Assembly (NCBI GenBank): GCA_973895155.1
Contig: OZ316894.1
Coordinates: 18,042,001 to 18,106,000 of the forward strand
Direction of reading: 5' to 3'
Origin: Marsupella aquatica
Taxonomy: Eukaryota > Marchantiophyta
DNA: 64,000 bases
Each line of letters opens with the position of its first letter. The first letter of the stretch is position 1. Shown here piece by piece: positions 57,930 to 64,000 of this stretch. The notes beneath the pieces were generated by a model that was not told where the DNA came from, did no database searches, and was given only the letters and a program-made list of their open reading frames with translations. A program made the translations under genes and the position numbers.

Positions 57930-60900
57930 TCAAATTTTAGCTGGAAGGTAACACCCTGGTGGAAGGTTAATGTATCCAGACAGTCTATTCAGTCTCGAAT
58001 CCCGAATCGCTCTTTTGAAGGGATATAGTGATACCATAAGAATTTGGATGCCAAACGCAGAGCCAAAGTAACGGAAAAGACCACCCAGTTGATGCAAAAG
58101 CAAAGCTCCCAATCACCAGGAAAACAGCACAAGGTTTCATTGGGCCGACCGATCTTGTTTCGATCGTCGTGTCTAACAACGTTCCCGAAAACTTTTAAGA
58201 TTATTATGACTTTATGACATCGACAAAGAACTCTGGCTACTTTGACAAGATTGGACGTCAGTTGGCTTAAGAGCAACAAAGCCTTGGATGATTGCTTGCT
58301 CCAACGACCACAGCAAATGATGATGGGACATAAAGAAATTTCATCCCTAGGATGAAAACGTTTTACGCAGATTCGAATCCCACGGTAAAATTATGACAGA
58401 CAGTCACGACCAAGTCACTCAAAAACAAGAAACGTACCCGTGCCGAATGAGGAAATCAATGACTACAAGTGCACAATTGGGCTTGTAACGGTCAGTTTTA
58501 CTGATAATACTCATGACTTCAGAGATTGGAAGCCTAAAAAAGCTTTGAACCTCGCCATCTGCAAACATAAGCCAGCAATTGAGTCAAAAAATTGATAATT
58601 TATATTTCTTGAAAGCCCGTGAAACATACGAACTCATCATCTGCAGTAGCTCACTATCTCAGGAGTACCATAGCAGGGGAGTACACGCAACCTAGGAGTT
58701 TACAGCCACTATCCTGGGATCTAGAGTCTAAGCGGATGACAGAAGAGACAGACCTTTATTGTAGGGTTCAAAATCTCGAGGAAGCTCAAGATCATAGCAA
58801 AACAGAACATCTCTCTTAGACGTGTTGTTTTCCATGACGTACTCATAGCTGACAGCTCCAACAGCAACAGCTCTGAAGTCATAGCTCATGTACAGGAAAA
58901 TGAGAAATTTCTCTATTGAAGATCCTACGATAAATCCCGAGGTGAAAGACCTTCGATGACACGGAGAGCGAACCATCCAGCGACTATCATCTCAAACTCA
59001 CTTCCAGTGGAAATTTAAAGTCAGATTCATATTTGCACCTTACTTCTTTGCTAGATGCAACGGAACTGCAGCTTCCTCGTCACACTCCTTGATTACATTG
59101 TCTTTAGCGCTAATTCCTTCAGGCTGCGATAGAAAACCATGTACTCATGAAACTCGAAGAGTCACTGCAAATCACTGTTTCACGCAAATTCGACGTATGA
59201 TTGATCTATGTACACCTTGCGTTTCCTCACTTCAGATGACAGGGCAACTCACACCACTCTTAAAAGGTTTCACGTTAGCAATGTGCCAGTAATCCAATTT
59301 TACTCAAATTTGTAAATGACCCAGTGAGTGAGGCCAACCTGTCCACCAGCAACAATGTGATCTAACATGCCCGGAAAGGTTTGTTTCGTGTCACTTCGTT
59401 TGGCAACCCAGAGGTACTTGTCTCCGTCAATACTTACGTAACCGTTAATGTGTACGCCATAGCTCTGTTACAACAAATTCCACCAAACCAGCATTTGCAC
59501 AATTCTCTTCCACAGAAAAAATGAACGGTTGTAAACCAGGAAGATACAATTAACCAATCCACAGTGGTTGTCACTCACAAGGACGAGGTCCTCAATTTTG
59601 CTCAATAGCACCCAATACTATGATTACAATTAACCAATCCACAGTCGTTGTCACTAACAAGGACGAGGTCCTCACTTTTGCTCCAAAGAGTGTGAAAGCT
59701 GCTCTTTCCATAAGCAAGAAAGGAGACTCTCCATAGCTTAGGGTGACTGGTTGAAGCTGCATAAAACAGCAAGGATTTTAAAACTCAGAATAACGGTTTG
59801 AATTCCTGCATCATACCAAGGCCCAGAGTAGAGGTGGAATCTAAAATATTATTGTAATTACCTCATCACGCCAACCGGAGATCAGCCCTTCACTTTTCAG
59901 TGCTTCCAAAACTCCTTGCACAGCTGCAGTGCGCTGTTGAGGAGCTGAGAGGCTGTGAACGAGTCGTACATGACCCGCCGACAAACCGCTGAGAGCTCCA
60001 CCACTGTACGATTCGAGTCCCTCAACTGAGAAAACTTCTGGAAACCTCTTGAGATGTTCAGCAAAACTGCCAGGGACAACGTATTTCATCAACACCTCCC
60101 TGTAACTGATTGGGGTTTTAACAGACACTATAGGCTATTTGTCATGGCTCCAAAGCACAAGTCATAATGCTCTACCCGTAATGTATGTAGCCAAGCGTGG
60201 CCTTCCCCACCATGAAAGGAAGAAACTCGACTTTCCTTTCCTGCCAACAGCAATAGCTACATGAGTTTGGTACTCGTCAGTTTCTCATTCAGGATGGATT
60301 TATTTTTTATGATTCAGAAACTCGGTCGACAGTTGAGAAAATTCATTTCTACTCCTTCCAATTGATGAAGGAGTTAACTTCAATTGATTTTGTCAGAAGA
60401 GTGATTTCTCCGTATCAAGCGAATTCAATGAATTCCTCATCCAATTTCATTAAGTTCTGTTGTACCATACATACATCAAATTAACGAAGCAGAATTATAC
60501 TTCGAAATCTAGGAAAATTTTCTGAAGTATGGGATGATGGCTGTCGTAGGTTGTGTTCATTGTGAAGAAAAATTTGTTCAGAAGTTATTATCGCCGGCAC
60601 AGAGACTTCTTTGGCAAAAGCCTTTACAGATGTGATTTCATGCGGATACACGCGATGTGAAAATGTGCAACAGGGGGCGTATTTCATCGATTGGTACGAG
60701 AGAAGTAGTTGGCAATATCGTTGGGCATACACACTCTTCCTTCGTTGCAGGAAGCCACTCGTTGCGCGTATCCTTGCAGGGCAGAGCCATAAATCTCCTC
60801 CAGCTTCGGAACCCTCACTCCAGCGCGGCTGTCCGACTGAAGGGCCGCACATCGAACGCCATCGATCAGACGGACAGAGCTGCCAGCCCTCTTCGCGAAA

Positions 60901-61091
60901 GTATTCATCCCACCAAAACTGATGCCATCCTGTCCTACAGACACCGCCAAGCGCGGGTCCCCTTTCAGCCAGCATCCGGAAAATTTCCTTCGACGATTTC
61001 TACCATATCCCAGAAACAGTGCTGCACTCCGCCCGGGAGATGTACAGCCCCAGACCTGCTGGAATGCCATTGCCCCACCGAGCTTCGTCAT
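57930..61091 (-). CDS. Nudix hydrolase of the plant NUDT20/24 type, 8 exons, plastid-like leader
   Basis: Exons on the minus strand: 61091-60733, 60099-59862, 59756-59676, 59464-59339, 59123-59044, 58872-58754, 58558-58438 and 57984-57930. All phases fit, giving 392 residues. The long N-terminal domain contains VVPGSFAEHLKRFPEVFSV and FLLMERAAFTLFG, then YGVHINGYVSIDGDKYLWVAKRS and FPGMLDHIVAGG. The Nudix box is at about residues 267-288 (GGQPEGISAKDNVIKECDEE); downstream come RDVLFCYDLELPRDFEP and NCALVVIDFLIRHG. The first ~60 residues are Ser/Arg/Gly-rich with few acidic residues, suggesting a chloroplast transit peptide. Nudix enzymes split nucleoside-diphosphate derivatives; the substrate of this DUF4743-containing group is not settled. 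The position after EEA is Ala where Gly is canonical, and the short final exon is the least certain. Confidence 0.9.
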
Positions 61092-61099
61092 GATTGATG

Positions 61100-61131
<32 letters not shown>

Positions 61132-61132
61132 C
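61100..61132 (+). repeat. (TC)n-rich tract just upstream of the Nudix start codon
   Basis: Interrupted TCTCTC run. It lies 9 bases 5' of the ATG at 61091, so it is probably transcribed as a GA-rich 5' UTR segment. Confidence 0.85.
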
Positions 61133-61462
61133 GCCCGTCCGTCCAGTGGTCCAGGGCGCGAGGGAAACGGTAGGCCCTTTGCAATTGCTGTACAGTAGGG
61201 AAGTCAGTAGTACAGTCTTCCTCGCGTGTATCGGGGAAAAACACTCATCGGAAACTTAAACCACAAAACGAACTGTGGGTGAATGGGTCTCGAGAGAGAG
61301 ACCGCTTAATTTCCTGCCCTACCAACGGCTACTCCTGTTGCTGCTGCTGCTGCTATTGAGGTTACAGTACCGAAACACGAATCATTCTATTCTTTCCCGG
61401 GGCCGAGATCCTCGTTCAGCTCTAATTCAATTTGCTCAGATCCTCCCCTACCGGTAGTCCCT

Positions 61463-61505
<43 letters not shown>

Positions 61506-64000
61506 GTGTGACTGTGTCAGCATCGTACGTGTTGTCCCCTTTGTCTTCACCCTAAGCCATCTTGCTTCAGCTGCTGCTGGCGATGTCGGCAGGCAAAGCT
61601 CCAAATCTACTGTACCAACTGAGATGCTGAACAAACTCGGAATCATGGCTGAGGCGTCACTGAAACTGGCCGTCACTCTGTTGAGTGAAGACTGAAGAGG
61701 CTTAAGATCCTTCGCTCTACAGTAGTGGCACCGCCGGGATCGATCACTTCGAAAAGCTCCGAGGATTAAAGTATGAGCGGGATCCGAATCAGACATTCGG
61801 CGCGTTGAATGCGCATCGAGACCGAGATTTTGCGCCCAGTCCACAAGACCCCTCTGTCATCGTTCGAAATGCTGATGATTGTCATATTCCTCCGAAAGTC
61901 AAAAATACTCCCTCAGAAGTTGCGCTGTTGCGAATTGCGGCAAGGTGTGCTACCGTAGACTAGAACTCCACATTCCGGACTAGTGTGGGGTTCTTAGGGT
62001 TCTGTAGCAGCCATTTTCCTTGTGTCTTGGAAAGTACTAGAGTAGGATAATTTGTTTGTATATAATTCGTTATTCACATCTCACAGTTTGTTTCTCTCCT
62101 GAAAAAAAGGCCCAGATGGACCCAGACAGATGGACCCAGACATTGTCCCTGCCCATGTACTGCTTAAAGAAAAAGGAACTGGTCGCAGATCATAGTTGAC
62201 AACTTTGACTACCTTGGGAAGAAAGTAATCAAGACATCATGGTGATCCTGAGTAACGGCATGAGGTCTTGACGGCTTTTAGGTTCAAAGGCAATAAGTCA
62301 TCAAGTTACCAAAGAAACCAGTTCCATAATGTAATTGAAACTGGCTGTAAAAGGTAAAGTGACCAATTATAGATCATATTTCAGTCAAAAGTGTAAACAA
62401 TGTTATCAGTTTGAATGTTCTGAGCAAATCCATCCAAGTTTTGCCAGTCCATCTGGGTTTCATAGACAAAGTGAAGGTCTTTATGGGCTTTAGTTTCTTC
62501 TGTCCTAGTTGGCTTGGCTTTAAGTTTTTTGTATAATTAGTTATTCACATCTCAGCGTTTCTGTCCGAGTTGGCTTGGCTTCTTTCCAAAGTATCAGTCT
62601 TTCTTTTTATTAGAGAGTCTCAAATTCATGAGTTATTCTCACCTTGCTGGGTCTCTTGTGTGTTTGGTATCACGTGCTCTTTTTATTAGGTCTATTGTGT
62701 ATTGGCATCACGTGCTCTTTTATGGTCTTTGAGAGGGCCTTTAGTTCTTTTGACATTGCTGGAGACTAATGAGTTTTTTGGCTCTTTGGTCATACTAGTT
62801 TTTTTGGTTTTCTCCCCTTTATTGGGCCTCTTGTGTTTGAGATCCCATGCCCTTCTATGGTCTTTGATATATATATATATAGTAGAGGAACAAGTTTGTG
62901 TCAGATTGTACCTGACTAATCAATATCAACCATTCATATTTCCAAAAAACTAGAGGAAAACTTTCAGATGTTGTAAAATGAGTGGGGTCAATCCAAGCAG
63001 ATTCTGGCGAAAGAAGACTGGAAATATATGATAATTCCCTTCACATTATTGGTTCTTCTTTTTAGGTGTCCCCCTATAATGCTAAATTCCCAATGCTCTT
63101 TGGAAAAGCTATCATCAAGTGGGAGTTTCCATCCCCAATCATGCCTTCAACCACTCTGCTAAGCACATGAATGACACCAAATTCACTAAGAGTGTTTTAC
63201 TTTTGTCAGTCTCGGCTCCTCTGGTCAACTGAAAACATGTCGTTTGTAATATGTACTTCCTTATCTCTTGAGCCTCCACTCAATAATGATCCCCACTTCG
63301 AAAGTACCATCCCTGCCTGTCAGTACCTTACAGCCCCTGAGCCCCCTCTATTTTCGTTATTCTATGTATGTTCAGTGTTTCACGTTCACGCACACAGTTC
63401 TGTTTTCTTATACAAAACAAAACAATGATGGAGGGGCCAGCTAATGTAAAGCTACAGTCTATGGTAAGAAGATGGCTTTTGGAAGAGTCTTAGTGATAAA
63501 AAAAAGGTGACAATCGTGGCGTAGTCTGGAACTCCAGAATCCAGACTTTTGCGGTGGGTGGAGTGCCGTGCTTCCGTAGTCGAGAATCCAGATTCCAGGC
63601 TATTTTGGTCTTCTAAAAGTTGGGTCAAGTAAGGTACTCGTTTGGATATAGAGGGGCCCTCTACCATCTTTTGGACTCTTTTTTATCATTTTTAATAAAT
63701 TCAAAGGAAATCTGTGAAACCCCACAAAAAGCGACGAGTCAACCACAATAGTTGGGTAGAGTCAGCTCACAATAGTTGAACTCAAGACCTATCAATCTCT
63801 ATTCATTCAAGTGAGCTACCACAAAGTCATGTCTCTATGGCCATCATCTTCTGGACTTCACAGTCAAAGGAGAGCAAGATGCCATTGGGACTCAACTGGC
63901 CCCTCTGACTGCTCACCATGGCCTTGTTCCTATCCAGGCCTTGTAAAAGCTTGGCTTGCCTTTCTAAAAATGCATCACCTCACCACACAGTACAACACAG
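61133..64000. other. Intergenic tail of the window, no supported gene
   Basis: After the Nudix promoter region, the sequence is AT-rich and non-coding as far as I can read. A partial direct repeat of ~60-70 bp containing 'tagttggcttggctt' and 'gttattcacatctca(g/c)' occurs at about 62050, 62500 and 62560. 'tatcacgtgctctttttattaggtctattgtgt' has a shortened echo at about 62675-62725. A (TA)n run lies at 62866-62881. Degenerate 'gtag(t/a)ct(g/a)gaactcca' words occur near 61955 and 63525. Confidence 0.5.
61468..61501 (+). repeat. (TC)n microsatellite
   Basis: About 16-17 uninterrupted dinucleotide units. A short (CTG)5 tract lies nearby at about 61338-61354. Confidence 0.95.

Noticed and set aside
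58355-58400. Possible tRNA T-loop (agattcgaatccc)
   Set aside because: The five bases on either side do not pair into a T-stem and no acceptor or anticodon arm can be built; it lies in a Nudix intron.

Overview
The window is nuclear DNA of a land plant. The coding genes are broken into many short exons with GT..AG introns of roughly 60 to 900 bases. One gene has a plastid-like N-terminal extension. The protein families (an SBT1-type subtilase, a plant Nudix hydrolase with the long N-terminal domain, a SICKLE-like protein) are typical of embryophytes. I cannot name the species. Moderate intron sizes and an intronless subtilase are compatible with a bryophyte or other non-flowering plant, but that is only an impression.

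Six genes can be supported, all housekeeping or widely conserved. (1) 1393-6590, + strand: an endonuclease III/NTH1 base-excision-repair DNA glycosylase in about 12 exons. (2) 7289-9511, - strand: TMEM147, an ER membrane protein of the translocon/nicalin complex, in 7 exons, convergent with the first gene. (3) 25881-28313, + strand: an intronless secreted subtilisin-like protease. (4) 32594-51355, - strand: a very large gene for the Integrator scaffold subunit INTS1, convergent with the subtilase. (5) 55453-56301, + strand: a short proline/RGG-rich SICKLE-like protein. (6) 57930-61091, - strand: a Nudix hydrolase of the plant NUDT20/24 type in 8 exons, convergent with gene 5. These genes do not form a pathway or operon; they are ordinary neighbours.

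The accessory part lies mainly at 9.5-25.8 kb. A 426/400-bp direct duplication built of GGGCATTAT-type hairpins (10767-11592) is interrupted by a complete Ty1/copia retrotransposon (11593-18413, - orientation). It has identical 109-bp LTRs, a 5-bp target duplication, a recognisable polypurine tract and primer-binding site, and a single gag-pol frame carrying six nonsense codons but no frameshift. It is followed by a 1.58-kb fold-back element with about 450-bp terminal inverted repeats (18447-20024), then a cluster of tandem arrays with 115-, 71-, 48- and 27-bp units (20830-23000). A broken receptor-kinase fragment lies at 25297-25403. Smaller repeat arrays lie at 29370-29467, at 30387-31330 (three ~300-bp units, each with an 86-bp hairpin) and at 54229-54723. 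A second cluster of the GGGCATTAT motif lies at 53340-53730.

I did not find a convincing new multi-gene system. The observations I would follow first are the EAR-like DLNxxP motif at the N-terminus of INTS1, the recently inserted but already coding-dead copia copy, the large fold-back element, and the three repeated hairpins of miRNA-precursor size. Exon borders were read by eye from splice consensus, reading-frame continuity and remembered family motifs, and no alignment was run.
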